A DNA stretch of 64,000 bases from Rhodoferax sp. GTDB lineage: Bacteria > Pseudomonadota > Gammaproteobacteria > Burkholderiales > Burkholderiaceae_C. Within the stretch, counting starts at the first letter, position 1. Every line of letters begins with the position of its first letter. The stretch spans positions 1 through 64,000 of the forward strand of contig NZ_JAAFHA010000006.1 in assembly GCF_010365055.1 (NCBI RefSeq), written 5' to 3'. The position numbers were made by a program, and so were the translations under genes. Below are positions 42,017 through 50,724 of this stretch, piece by piece. The notes beneath the pieces were generated by a model. It saw only the letters and a program-made list of their open reading frames with translations, did not search any database and had not been told where the DNA came from.

Positions 42017-42085
42017 GTTTTCCCTGCGTTAACACATTCTGCCAAAAATAGTTGGCGAACTTAGGGTAAACCCTGATTCAGCAAG

Positions 42086-42099
42086 ACTAACTAGTTCGT
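42086..42099. promoter_or_regulatory. Candidate TetR operator
   Basis: ACTAACTAGTTCGT is a 14-bp palindrome with one mismatched pair around the perfect core AACTAGTT. It lies between the TetR gene and the first TRAP gene, 35 nt before the latter's start. Confidence 0.5.
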
Positions 42100-42133
42100 A
42101 CATTAACTGCATTCCAAATATTCTGGAGACAAA

Positions 42134-42709
42134 ATGGTTCAAAAATTGATTGGCCGCTACTGCCAGTTGCTCACTGCGATCATCGTCATGTGCCTGGTGA
42201 TCATGGTGCTCATGGTGTTTGGCAACGTGGTGATGCGCTACGCCTTCAACTCCGGCATTGCGGTGTCAGAAGAGATGTCCCGGTGGTTGTTCCTGTGGCT
42301 GATCTTCCTGGGGGCCAGCATTGCGGTGCATGAGCAGGCCCACATGGGCAGTGACATGGTGTTGGAAATGCTGCCCCCCAAACTGCAAAAAGTAGCCGTG
42401 GTGGTCGGGCAGTTGCTGATGCTGTGGGTGACCTGGCTGATCTTCTCTGGCAGCCTGGCGCAAACAAAGATCAATTGGGACGTGGTGGCGCCCGTGACCG
42501 AATACTCCATGGCCTGGGTCTACAGCACCGGCGTGGTGTTTTCTGTCTCCACCGGGCTCATGCTGCTCAGCGACCTGTGGTTCACGCTGCGCGGCGAACT
42601 CACCCCGGTGCAGATCCGAAAAGCGCAGCACGCCGCCGAGCTGGAGCAATTTGAATTCAATGCACGTGCCGCTGAACAGCAGGGTGGCAAGTCGGCTACC
42701 CCCCTCTGA
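42134..42709 (+). CDS. TRAP transporter small permease (DctQ)
   Basis: The 191-residue protein has four hydrophobic segments and the DctQ motif SEEMSRWLFLWLIFLGASIA. It forms the small membrane subunit of a tripartite, sodium-driven carboxylate uptake system with the large permease encoded 13 nt downstream. The C-terminal 40 residues are hydrophilic. Confidence 0.92.
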   Translation: MVQKLIGRYCQLLTAIIVMCLVIMVLMVFGNVVMRYAFNSGIAVSEEMSRWLFLWLIFLGASIAVHEQAHMGSDMVLEMLPPKLQKVAVVVGQLLMLWVTWLIFSGSLAQTKINWDVVAPVTEYSMAWVYSTGVVFSVSTGLMLLSDLWFTLRGELTPVQIRKAQHAAELEQFEFNARAAEQQGGKSATPL

Positions 42710-42722
42710 CACGGAGCTTTCG

Positions 42723-44003
42723 ATGACCATTGCCATTTTTCTAGCCGCCTTGATCGGGGCGGTTGCGCTCGGTATTCCGATTGCCTATTCCCTGTTGCTT
42801 TCCGGTGTGGCCTTGATGGTGCATCTGGGTAATTTTGACGCGCAAATTCTGGCGCAAAACGTGTTGGAGGGCGCCAACAGCTTCCCGCTTCTGGCCGTGC
42901 CTTTCTTCATGCTGGCCGGTGAAATCATGAACGTCGGCGGCTTGTCGCGGCGCATTGTGGACCTGGCCATTGCGCTGGTCGGCCATGTGCGTGGCGGTCT
43001 CGGTTATGTGACCATCATCGCGGCCTGTCTGATGGCCTCGCTGTCGGGCTCTGCCGTGGCGGATACCGCCGCGCTGACCGCCTTGTTGCTGCCCATGATG
43101 GTGCGCGCCGGCCACCAGAAGGCCCGCTCGGGCGGCCTGATTGCGTCGGCTGGCATCATTGCGCCGATCATTCCACCGTCGATCCCTTTCGTGATCTTTG
43201 GTGTGACCGCCAACGTGTCCATCGGCAAGCTGTTTCTGGCGGGTATCGTGCCCGGCCTCATGATGGGCATCGCCTGCGCGATTGCCTGGTGGCTGACGGC
43301 ACGCGCCGAGGCCGTGGTGACCCCACCCAAAGCGACCCGTGCCACCCTGATCAAGGCTTTTCGTGAATCCACCTGGGCGCTGGTGTTGCCGCTCATTGTG
43401 CTGGTCGGTCTGAAGTTTGGTGTGTTCACACCGACCGAAGCCGCCGTGGTGGCCGCTGTCTATGCATTTTTTGTGGCGACCGTGGTGTACCGCGAACTGA
43501 GCCTGAAGCAGTTGTATGAGGTGTTTGCCGCTTCGGCCAAAACCACCTCGGTCATCATGTTCATGGTGGCAGCTGCAGCAGTCAGCGCCTGGTTGATTGC
43601 CGTGGCCGACCTGCCGGGACAACTCATTGGCATCTTGCAGCCCTTCATGCAAAGCCCAACCACCTTGTTGTGCATTTTGATGCTGGTGTTGCTGCTGGTC
43701 GGCATGGTGATGGACCTGACCCCGACCATCCTGATTCTGGCGCCGGTGATGGTGCCGGTGGTCAAGGCCGCAGGCATTGACCCGGTGTACTTTGGCGTGC
43801 TGTTTGTGATGGTGGGCGTCATTGGCCTGGTCACACCGCCCGTGGGCACCGTGCTCAATGTTGTGGCCGGTGTCGGCAAGATGAAGATGGACCAGGTGGC
43901 GCGCGGTGTGATGCCGTTCCTGATCGCCGACGTGATTGTTTTGTTCCTGCTTGTGGCCTTCCCTGCCCTCGTGCTGGCGCCCCTGGACTTCTTCTATAAA
44001 TGA
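42723..44003 (+). CDS. TRAP transporter large permease (DctM)
   Basis: This membrane protein of 426 residues has about twelve hydrophobic segments and DctM blocks such as FPLLAVPFFMLAGEIMNVGG, GSAVADTAALTALLLPMM and SAGIIAPIIPPSIPFVIFG. It is the transport subunit of the TRAP system. The ATG at 42723 follows CGGAG; an open frame reaching 42651 overlaps dctQ and is not used. Confidence 0.95.
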   Translation: MTIAIFLAALIGAVALGIPIAYSLLLSGVALMVHLGNFDAQILAQNVLEGANSFPLLAVPFFMLAGEIMNVGGLSRRIVDLAIALVGHVRGGLGYVTIIAACLMASLSGSAVADTAALTALLLPMMVRAGHQKARSGGLIASAGIIAPIIPPSIPFVIFGVTANVSIGKLFLAGIVPGLMMGIACAIAWWLTARAEAVVTPPKATRATLIKAFRESTWALVLPLIVLVGLKFGVFTPTEAAVVAAVYAFFVATVVYRELSLKQLYEVFAASAKTTSVIMFMVAAAAVSAWLIAVADLPGQLIGILQPFMQSPTTLLCILMLVLLLVGMVMDLTPTILILAPVMVPVVKAAGIDPVYFGVLFVMVGVIGLVTPPVGTVLNVVAGVGKMKMDQVARGVMPFLIADVIVLFLLVAFPALVLAPLDFFYK

Positions 44004-44088
44004 TTTTCTCGGGTTGTTGCGGTGCTGGGCACGCCACCGCTTCAACCCTTTCAACGGCGTCCCGACTGCACTGTAGATGGAGACTCAA

Positions 44089-45096
44089 ATGAAACGACTC
44101 GTACTTAAATCAATCGTGGCCGCCGTGGCCCTGGCCGCTTTTGGCATGGCTTCTGCTCAGGACATCAAAGAGCACACCTTCAAGTTCGCCACCAACGGGG
44201 CCGGCGAGCACCCTTCAGTGGCCGGCATGAAAAAGTTCTCGGAACTGGTGGCGGCCAAGTCCGGTGGCAAGATGCGGGTCAAGATGTTCGTCGGCGGCAT
44301 TCTCGGCAGTGACCAGGCCAACATTTCGGCCATCCAGGGCGGCACGCTGGAAATGGCGGTGATGAACACCGGTATTCTGGCCAGTGTGGCCAAGGAACTG
44401 GCGATTTTCGATTTCCCGTTCTTGTTCGCCAATAGCAAAGAGTCTGACGCGCTGGTGGACGGCCCGGTGGGCAAGAAGCTGCACCAGAAACTCGAAGCCA
44501 AGGGCCTGATTGGTCTGGCTTACTGGGAACTGGGTTACCGCGAGATCACCAACAGCAAGCGTGCGCTGGTCAAGGTGGAAGATATCGAAGGTCTGAAACT
44601 ACGCGTGATCCCAAACCCGATCAACGTGGCCTGGGTCAAGGCGCTGGGTGCCAACCCGACACCGCTGCCCTTCCCCGAGGTGTACAGCGCGTTGGAGCAA
44701 AAAGCCATTGACGGTCAGGAAAACCCGGTGTCCGTGATTGCCACCAGCAAGTTCTGGGAAGTCCAGAAGTACATGACGATGACCAACCACCAGTACAACC
44801 CGCAGTCGGTGATCTTCAGCAAAAAGGTCTGGGACGCTCTGACCCCGACCGAGCGCAAGATTCTGGACGACTCGGCGGATGAAGCCACCAAGTACCAGCG
44901 CGAGCAAGCGCGTGCCGCCGTGGCAGTCAACATGGAACTGCTGAAGAAAAATGGCATGACCGTGTCGGAATTCGCACCGGTTGAAGTGGCCAAGCTGCGC
45001 GAAAAGATGAAGCCGGTGATTGCCCAGTTCAGCGCCAACGTGGGCGAAGAGACCGTCAAGGAAGTCCAGGCCGAATTGGCCAAGATGCGCAAGTAA
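44089..45096 (+). CDS. TRAP transporter substrate-binding protein (DctP), copy 1
   Basis: The 335-residue periplasmic protein begins with a signal peptide ending GMASAQ. DctP features include the GGTLEMAVM segment, GLKLRVIPNPINVAWVKALG with the carboxylate-binding Arg, and AIDGQENP. It captures an organic acid and hands it to DctQM. The ATG at 44089 has GGAG in front, rather than the ATG at 44077 which forms part of that ribosome site. A second DctP of the same subfamily is encoded at 48805. Confidence 0.94.
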   Translation: MKRLVLKSIVAAVALAAFGMASAQDIKEHTFKFATNGAGEHPSVAGMKKFSELVAAKSGGKMRVKMFVGGILGSDQANISAIQGGTLEMAVMNTGILASVAKELAIFDFPFLFANSKESDALVDGPVGKKLHQKLEAKGLIGLAYWELGYREITNSKRALVKVEDIEGLKLRVIPNPINVAWVKALGANPTPLPFPEVYSALEQKAIDGQENPVSVIATSKFWEVQKYMTMTNHQYNPQSVIFSKKVWDALTPTERKILDDSADEATKYQREQARAAVAVNMELLKKNGMTVSEFAPVEVAKLREKMKPVIAQFSANVGEETVKEVQAELAKMRK

Positions 45097-45103
45097 GCCT
45101 GCT

Positions 45104-45133
45104 GTGACCGGCGTTCCTTGGGACGCTGGTCAC
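45104..45133 (+). terminator. Hairpin after dctP
   Basis: GTGACCGGCGT pairs with ACGCTGGTCAC (one mismatch) just after the stop. There is no T tract, so it may protect the high-level dctP message rather than terminate. Confidence 0.4.
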
Positions 45134-45207
45134 CCGCGTCAGCTGCGGCATCCGCGACCCGCTGGCGCATCAAAGGCCAAGGCAAAACCAAGCGCCTTGC
45201 AAAAAGC

Positions 45208-45252
45208 ATAGCTGCCTACGCACTATCCATAAGGGCTAGAGCCCATTTTTAT
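45208..45252 (+). repeat. Dispersed CTAGAGG repeat, copy 4
   Basis: CATAGCTGCCTACGCACTAT followed by CCATAAGGGCTAGAGCCC has both ends of the element. It lies immediately before the shikimate dehydrogenase-like gene and provides most of its leader. Confidence 0.65.
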
Positions 45253-45260
45253 CTAAATAT

Positions 45261-46094
45261 ATGATGACCATCAATGGCAACACCGAATTGATTGCGCACA
45301 TTGGCTTTCCCACGTTCGCATTCAAAGCGCCCCTGATTTACAACCCCTGGTTTGAAAAATCGGGCATCAACGCCGTCGTCGTGCCGATGGGCTGCCAGGC
45401 CGCCGATTACCCGGATTTCTTGCGGTCCTTGTTCAAGCTCACCAACATCCGGGGCGCGCTGATCACCATGCCGCACAAGGTGAGCACCGTCGGCTTGCTC
45501 GACGAGGTGTTTCCCACCGCTGCCATTGCCGGCTCCTGCAACGCAGTGCGCCGCGGGCCCGATGGCCGCTTGCAGGGCGACATGTTCGATGGCGAGGGTT
45601 TTGTGCGTGGCATCAAGCGCAAGGGTTTCGATCCCAAAGGCCGGCGTGCCCTGTTGGTCGGCGCCGGTGGTGTCGGCTGCGCCATTGCCGCCTCACTGGC
45701 CGCTGCGGGTGTGCTGGAGATGGACTTGTTTGACGTGCATGCAGACTGCGCCACCGGCCTGGCAGCGCGCCTGATGCAGCATTACCCGCAAATGACGGTG
45801 CGTACTGGCTGCAAAGATCCTGCGGGATTTGAGCTGCTGGTCAATGCCACCCCGATGGGCATGAACGACGGCGACCCACTTCCGGTGGACATGGGCCGCG
45901 TTGACCCGTCCACCTTCGTCGGCGAAGTGGTCATGCAGTCCGAGATGACGGCGTTTCTGAAAGCGGCGCAAGCGCGCGGCTGCCGCATCCAGGTGGGCTC
46001 AGACATGCTGTTTGAGCAGATACCGGCTTACCTGGAGTTCTTTGGCTATGCCACCACCACCGCGCAAGAGTTGCGTGCTGTGGCGAATCTATAG
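45261..46094 (+). CDS. Shikimate/quinate dehydrogenase-like protein
   Basis: This 277-residue protein has the AroE fold: ALITMPHK carries the catalytic Lys, GDMFDGEGFVRG the catalytic Asp, and ALLVGAGGVGCAIAASLAAA the nucleotide-binding loop, followed by NATPMGMN. It would interconvert shikimate or quinate and the 3-dehydro form with NAD(P). In a TRAP cluster a catabolic role on an imported alicyclic acid is more likely than aromatic biosynthesis (inference). Two adjacent ATGs at 45261 have no Shine-Dalgarno, and a dispersed repeat forms the leader. Confidence 0.82.
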   Translation: MMTINGNTELIAHIGFPTFAFKAPLIYNPWFEKSGINAVVVPMGCQAADYPDFLRSLFKLTNIRGALITMPHKVSTVGLLDEVFPTAAIAGSCNAVRRGPDGRLQGDMFDGEGFVRGIKRKGFDPKGRRALLVGAGGVGCAIAASLAAAGVLEMDLFDVHADCATGLAARLMQHYPQMTVRTGCKDPAGFELLVNATPMGMNDGDPLPVDMGRVDPSTFVGEVVMQSEMTAFLKAAQARGCRIQVGSDMLFEQIPAYLEFFGYATTTAQELRAVANL

Positions 46095-46130
46095 CCGTCG
46101 TCGCATTAGGAGCGACCCACGAGGAACCAA

Positions 46131-47717
46131 ATGAACAACCTGAAAATTTCAACCCGACTGGCGATCCTTATTGGTGTGTTGGGGGCCTTGCTGGTGCTCA
46201 TTGGGAGCATTGGCTTGTACGGCATGACCAAAAGCGACCAAGCGTTAGAGACAGCCTATACGGGATCGACGTTACCCATCTCACAGATGGCCGAAATCCG
46301 CCACCTGATCCTGCGTAACCGCATGGTTATCGCCAATGCATTTATCGAACAGACGCCCGAACTCATCAAACAAAGCATCAATGAGGTTGACGCAAATCTT
46401 GCCCAGGTCACCCAACTTTGGAGCACCTATTTGGCCACCCAAAGGACGCCCGATGCGGCACAAATGGCCAATGTGTTTGCTGACAGGAACAAGCAACTGG
46501 TGCAGGAAGGATTCCTGCCCGCCGTGGAAGCCTTTCGTGCCAGTGATTTCATGAAAGTGCACGACCTCATGGGCGCGAAAATAAGCCCGCTGTTTGATGC
46601 CGTGAGTGCTCAGTCTGACATCATGATGAAATCTCAACTCGGCGTGGCAAAACAGGGATTCGATGACGAGACTGCTCGTTTTCACACCATTCGTGGCGCA
46701 TCGATTGTCTCCATTGTGGTGGGCCTGTTGTTTGCGGCGTGGTTTGGCTGGATTCTGGCGCGCGGAATTGCCAACCCCTTGCAACGTGCCGTAGAAATTT
46801 CAGACGCTGTGGCGCACGGCGATTTGAGCCAGAACATACCCACGGCTGGCAGCGACGAGATCGCGACTCTGATGCGTAGCCTGGCCGCCATGCAAGGCAG
46901 TCTGACCACTGTTGTTACCAACGTGCGCCAAGGCTCCGAGGGTGTCGCTACGGCCAGCGCAGAAATTGCCCAAGGCAACAGCGATTTAAGTGCACGTACC
47001 GAGAGTCAAGCCAGTGCCCTTGAACAAACTGCCGCCTCCATGGAAGAGCTCAGCGCCACCGTCAAACAGAACGCCGACAGTGCGCGCCAAGCCAATCAAC
47101 TTGCGATGAATGCATCTACCGTTGCGATGCAGGGTGGCGACGTGGTGTCCCACGTGGTCGGTACCATGAAAGGCATCAGCGATGCCTCTCGCAAGATCAG
47201 CGACATCATCAGTGTGATTGACGGCATCGCCTTTCAGACCAACATCCTGGCGCTGAATGCCGCGGTAGAAGCTGCGCGCGCGGGCGAACAAGGCCGTGGC
47301 TTTGCCGTGGTTGCATCAGAAGTTCGGTCCTTGGCTGGACGCTCCGCCGAGGCCGCCAAGGAAATCAAGTCACTGATCAACGCCAGCGTCGAGCGCGTAG
47401 AGCAAGGCACCACCCTGGTGGGCCAAGCCGGCAGCACCATGACCGAGGTTGTCAATTCCATCCAACGTGTCACCGACATCATGGGCGAGATCAGCGCGGC
47501 CAGCAGTGAACAGGCGGCAGGCGTGTCGCAAGTAGGCGAAGCGGTGACGCAAATGGACCAGGCTACACAGCAAAACGCGGCCCTGGTGGAGCAGATGGCC
47601 GCCGCGGCCAGCAGCTTGAAAAGCCAGGCACAGGACTTGGTGCAGGTCGTGGCGGTGTTCAAGCTGGGAGCCAACGACTCGCCGCGGGGATCGCCTGCGC
47701 TGATCGGATCTGCATGA
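46131..47717 (+). CDS. Methyl-accepting chemotaxis protein
   Basis: The 528-residue receptor has two membrane segments (about 10-30 and 190-210), a periplasmic four-helix ligand domain between them, HAMP, and the conserved signalling tip DGIAFQTNILALNAAVEAAR. No C-terminal CheR/CheB-binding pentapeptide is visible. It lies 36 nt after the shikimate dehydrogenase-like gene within the TRAP cluster, so it may sense the same acid that the cluster imports (inference). Confidence 0.94.
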   Translation: MNNLKISTRLAILIGVLGALLVLIGSIGLYGMTKSDQALETAYTGSTLPISQMAEIRHLILRNRMVIANAFIEQTPELIKQSINEVDANLAQVTQLWSTYLATQRTPDAAQMANVFADRNKQLVQEGFLPAVEAFRASDFMKVHDLMGAKISPLFDAVSAQSDIMMKSQLGVAKQGFDDETARFHTIRGASIVSIVVGLLFAAWFGWILARGIANPLQRAVEISDAVAHGDLSQNIPTAGSDEIATLMRSLAAMQGSLTTVVTNVRQGSEGVATASAEIAQGNSDLSARTESQASALEQTAASMEELSATVKQNADSARQANQLAMNASTVAMQGGDVVSHVVGTMKGISDASRKISDIISVIDGIAFQTNILALNAAVEAARAGEQGRGFAVVASEVRSLAGRSAEAAKEIKSLINASVERVEQGTTLVGQAGSTMTEVVNSIQRVTDIMGEISAASSEQAAGVSQVGEAVTQMDQATQQNAALVEQMAAAASSLKSQAQDLVQVVAVFKLGANDSPRGSPALIGSA

Positions 47718-47825
47718 CGACTTATTGACTGCTCAGCCGGGCTTGCCGCCAATCAGGGCGCGAATAAATTTGGCCCTACAGAGCTGCCCCAGACCGCCCT
47801 ATTGAATTGCCAACCAAAGGAAATC

Positions 47826-48761
47826 ATGTCCACACCTGCTAAAACTTATGACGTTCTGATCAGCGAAGTCGGCCCTCGCGACGGCCTGCAATCGGTCAAA
47901 GCCACCATGTCCACGGACGACAAATTCAAGTGGATCGATGCGCTGGTGGCCGCCGGCCTGCGCGAGATCGAGGTCTGCTCGTTCGTGCCACCCAAGCTGT
48001 TGCCACAAATGGCCGACGCGGCTGAGGTGGTGCGCCATGCGCTCACCCACCCCGGCGTGACCATCATGGCGCTGGTGCCCAACTTGCGCGGTGCCGAGGC
48101 CGCACTCAAGTCGGGCGTGCACAAGATCACCATTCCCTGTTCGGCCAGTGAAGCGCATTCATTGGCCAATGTGCGCAAGAGCCGAAAGGACATGGTGGAA
48201 GAAGTGCGGGCCATCGTGCGCCTGCGCGACGAGATCGCCTCCGGCGTAAAGATCGAAGCCGGACTGTCCACCGCTTTTGGCTGCACGATTCAGGGCGCGG
48301 TCACCGATGACGACGTGGTCTGGATGGCCGAACAGGTGGTGGCGGCCGGCGTGGACGAAGCTGGACTGTCAGACACCACCGGCATGGCCAATCCAGCGCA
48401 GGTGCGCCGCCTCTTTAACAAGGTACGCGCCGCCATTGGCGACAAGACCGGTGCCGCGCACATGCACAACACCCGTGGCCTGGGCCTGGCCAACTGCCTG
48501 GCGGCCTATGACGTGGGTGTGCGCACCTTTGACAGCTCGCTGGGTGGCCTGGGTGGCTGCCCCTACGCGCCGGGTGCATCGGGCAATGTGGTCACCGAAG
48601 ACCTGGTCTTCATGTTCGAGGCCATGGGCATCACAACCGGCGTCGACCTTGAAAAACTCATCGCCGCGCGTGCGCCTTTGATGGCGGGTCTGCCCGGCGA
48701 GCCGGTTTACGGCATGACCCCGCTGGCGGGTTTGCCCAAGGGTTGGGCGCAGGCACTGTGA
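47826..48761 (+). CDS. Hydroxymethylglutaryl-CoA lyase-like enzyme
   Basis: This TIM-barrel enzyme of 311 residues of the DRE-TIM family shows EVGPRDGLQSVK (metal-binding Asp and catalytic Arg), GLSDTTGMANP, AAHMHNTRGLGLAN (metal-binding His pair) and the catalytic Cys in GGLGGCPYAPGASGNV. It cleaves HMG-CoA or a related hydroxyacyl-CoA to acetyl-CoA plus a ketoacid. AAAGGAAA precedes the ATG at 47826. Association with two TRAP binding proteins suggests a catabolic hydroxyacid-CoA substrate rather than leucine degradation only. Confidence 0.9.
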   Translation: MSTPAKTYDVLISEVGPRDGLQSVKATMSTDDKFKWIDALVAAGLREIEVCSFVPPKLLPQMADAAEVVRHALTHPGVTIMALVPNLRGAEAALKSGVHKITIPCSASEAHSLANVRKSRKDMVEEVRAIVRLRDEIASGVKIEAGLSTAFGCTIQGAVTDDDVVWMAEQVVAAGVDEAGLSDTTGMANPAQVRRLFNKVRAAIGDKTGAAHMHNTRGLGLANCLAAYDVGVRTFDSSLGGLGGCPYAPGASGNVVTEDLVFMFEAMGITTGVDLEKLIAARAPLMAGLPGEPVYGMTPLAGLPKGWAQAL

Positions 48762-48804
48762 TCCACAGTTGAAATCAAACTCCATTTTTAAAAGGAAATT
48801 CCTC

Positions 48805-49812
48805 ATGAATCCATTCCGTCGTTTGCTGGCTGTCACCAGCCTTGGCTTGTTGATCTCACTGCCGACACTGGCGCAGGACATTCAAGAGCGGGTCATCAAA
48901 TTTGGCCACCTGAACAATGCCGACCACCCCACCAGCCTGGGTGTCAAGCGCTTTGCCGAGCTGCTGGCAGCCAAGAGTGGCGGCAAGCTCAAGGTGCAGG
49001 AGTTCCCGTCATCGCAACTGGGCAGTGACATGCAGCAGCAGTCGGCCTTGCAAGGTGGCGTGCAGGAAATGTCCGCGCCCTCCACCACGTCGTTGGCGGG
49101 CATCGTGCGTGAATTTGGCCTGGTTGATTTTCCGTTTGCGGTCAGCACGTTCGAACAGGCTGACGGCATGCTGGATGGCCCATTTGGTGCCGCCTTGTTG
49201 GCTAAATTGCCCGCCAAAGGCCTGGTGGCGCTGGGCTACTGGGATCTTGGGTTTCGCAACGTCACCAACAGCAAACGCCCCATCACCCGGCCTGAGGACA
49301 TGAACGGCCTGAAACTGCGCGTGATACCCAACCCGGTATTTGTGCAGACTTTCACGGCGCTCAAAGCCAACCCGGTGCCGCTGCCGTTTGCCGAGCTGTA
49401 CGGCGCGCTGGAGAGCCATGCAGTGGATGGCCAGGAAAACCCGTATGCGGTGATCCTGTCCAACAAAATGTATGAGGTGCAAAAGTACCTCAGCGCGACC
49501 AACCATGTGTACGCGGCCAACATCGTTTTGGTGAGCAAGAAGTTCTGGGACAAACTCTCCAGCACCGAACAAAAAATCATGACCGAGGCGGCCAATGAGG
49601 CACGCGGCTACCAGCGCACGGCAAGCCGCGCAGCCGCACAAAAGGCGGTGGCAGATTTGCAGTCCAAGGGCATGCAATTCAACGAACTCAGCAAAGCTGA
49701 ATTGGCCCGCATGAGCGACGTCGCCAAACCCGTCAGGGCCCGACTGGCTGCCAGCTATGACCCGGTGATGGTCAAGCTCTACAACGACGAGCTCAAACGT
49801 GTTCACCAGTAG
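48805..49812 (+). CDS. TRAP transporter substrate-binding protein (DctP), copy 2
   Basis: This 335-residue protein is of the same subfamily as the 44089 DctP, sharing KFGHLNNADHP/KFATNGAGEHP, GLKLRVIPNP, NPVPLPFAELYGALE and AVDGQENP. It has a signal peptide ending LPTLAQ. No second DctQM pair is near, so it may be an alternative receptor for the same permease with a different acid, or a sensor partner. AAAGGAAA precedes the ATG at 48805. Confidence 0.94.
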   Translation: MNPFRRLLAVTSLGLLISLPTLAQDIQERVIKFGHLNNADHPTSLGVKRFAELLAAKSGGKLKVQEFPSSQLGSDMQQQSALQGGVQEMSAPSTTSLAGIVREFGLVDFPFAVSTFEQADGMLDGPFGAALLAKLPAKGLVALGYWDLGFRNVTNSKRPITRPEDMNGLKLRVIPNPVFVQTFTALKANPVPLPFAELYGALESHAVDGQENPYAVILSNKMYEVQKYLSATNHVYAANIVLVSKKFWDKLSSTEQKIMTEAANEARGYQRTASRAAAQKAVADLQSKGMQFNELSKAELARMSDVAKPVRARLAASYDPVMVKLYNDELKRVHQ

Positions 49813-49860
49813 ACCGCCGCCAGTTCATCGACACGCCGAATCGACCCCTGTTAGCTATTA

Positions 49861-49910
49861 ATTACATAGCTACTAGCGCTTATGGAACGTTGGCTAGAGG
49901 CTGATTTGAC
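49861..49910 (+). repeat. Dispersed CTAGAGG repeat, copy 5
   Basis: ATTACATAGCTACTAGCGCT followed by TATGGAACGTTGGCTAGAGG has both ends. It lies between dctP copy 2 and the efflux-carrier relic. Confidence 0.65.
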
Positions 49911-49920
49911 CTAAGTTCCC

Positions 49921-50120
49921 ATGTTCCTGCGTCTCCTCGGCATCGTCTTCCCGATCTTCCCTATCGTGCTGCTTGGCTTTGCTTGCGGCGCTAAGCTCAG
50001 GCCGTGTCGAGCTTCATCTTTGCATAGCGCTACCAGCAAGAGCCCGAGAATGTCGCCAGCATTGTCATCATCGGCAGTGCGGCGGCCTTGTTTTTCATCC
50101 CGCTGGCACTGCGGCTGTAG
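49921..50120 (+). pseudogene. AEC (auxin efflux carrier) transporter relic
   Basis: The first 25 codons, MFLRLLGIVFPIFPIVLLGF, are the typical first membrane segment of AEC carriers. After about 30 nt the sequence becomes SSFIFA then RYQQEPENVASIVIIGSAAA and LFFIPLALRL-stop, the C-terminal end of the same family. Some 240 central residues are missing. This is a clean internal deletion with the two ends kept, plus an in-frame stop in the joint. Confidence 0.75.
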
Positions 50121-50165
50121 CGGGTTGGCCCGGGCACTGAATTTTTTTCATCAGGAGCCGTGCCC

Positions 50166-50648
50166 ATGGATTTGCCGATTCACCAACTGTCCATGACGGT
50201 GCTGATGACCCCCGACACCGCCAACTTTTCCGGCAACGTGCATGGCGGCACCATCCTCAAATTGCTGGACCAGGTGGCCTTTGCCTGCGCCAGCCGTTAC
50301 GCCGGGCGCTACGCGGTCACGCTCAGTGTGGACCAGGTCATGTTTCGTCAGCCCATTCATGTGGGCGAGCTGGTTACATTCTTGTCGTCGGTGAACCACA
50401 CCGGCTCGTCGTCGATGGAAATCGGCATCAAGGTGATTACCGAGGACATCCAGAAGCGTGTGGTGCGCCATGTGAACAGCTGCTTCTTCACCATGGTGGC
50501 GGTGGACGACGACAAAAAACCCACGCAGGTGACGCCTTGGCTGCCCCGCACGCCGGATGAAATTCGCCGCCACGCTGCCGCTGAACTGCGCAAACAGATG
50601 CGCCGCGAGATGGAGCAGCGTTTTGCAGCCACCCGAACCAGACCGTAA
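50166..50648 (+). CDS. Acyl-CoA thioesterase (hotdog fold)
   Basis: The protein of 160 residues shows the YciA/BACH-type hotdog pattern: NFSGNVHGGTILKLLDQVAF with the catalytic Asn/Asp helix, SVDQVMFRQPIHVGELVTF, and FFTMVAVDDDKKP. It hydrolyses acyl-CoA thioesters in the cytoplasm. AGGAG lies 8 nt before the ATG. The last 30 residues form a charged helix. Confidence 0.9.
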   Translation: MDLPIHQLSMTVLMTPDTANFSGNVHGGTILKLLDQVAFACASRYAGRYAVTLSVDQVMFRQPIHVGELVTFLSSVNHTGSSSMEIGIKVITEDIQKRVVRHVNSCFFTMVAVDDDKKPTQVTPWLPRTPDEIRRHAAAELRKQMRREMEQRFAATRTRP

Positions 50649-50667
50649 TCCCAGCGGTTTATATAGC

Positions 50668-50720
50668 CATTTAGGCCTCTAGCCCGCATGGAATAAGCGC
50701 ATACCGCTATTGTTTTTATA
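50668..50720 (-). repeat. Dispersed CTAGAGG repeat, copy 6
   Basis: The minus strand reads AAAAACAATAGCGGTATGCG then CTTATTCCATGCGGGCTAGA and GGCC. It is the best-preserved copy and abuts the amidohydrolase start codon. Confidence 0.7.
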
Positions 50721-50724
50721 TGAC

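Noticed and set aside
42741-44054. 437-codon minus-strand frame opposite dctM
   Set aside because: It is His/Gln-rich antisense of a membrane-protein gene, not a real product.
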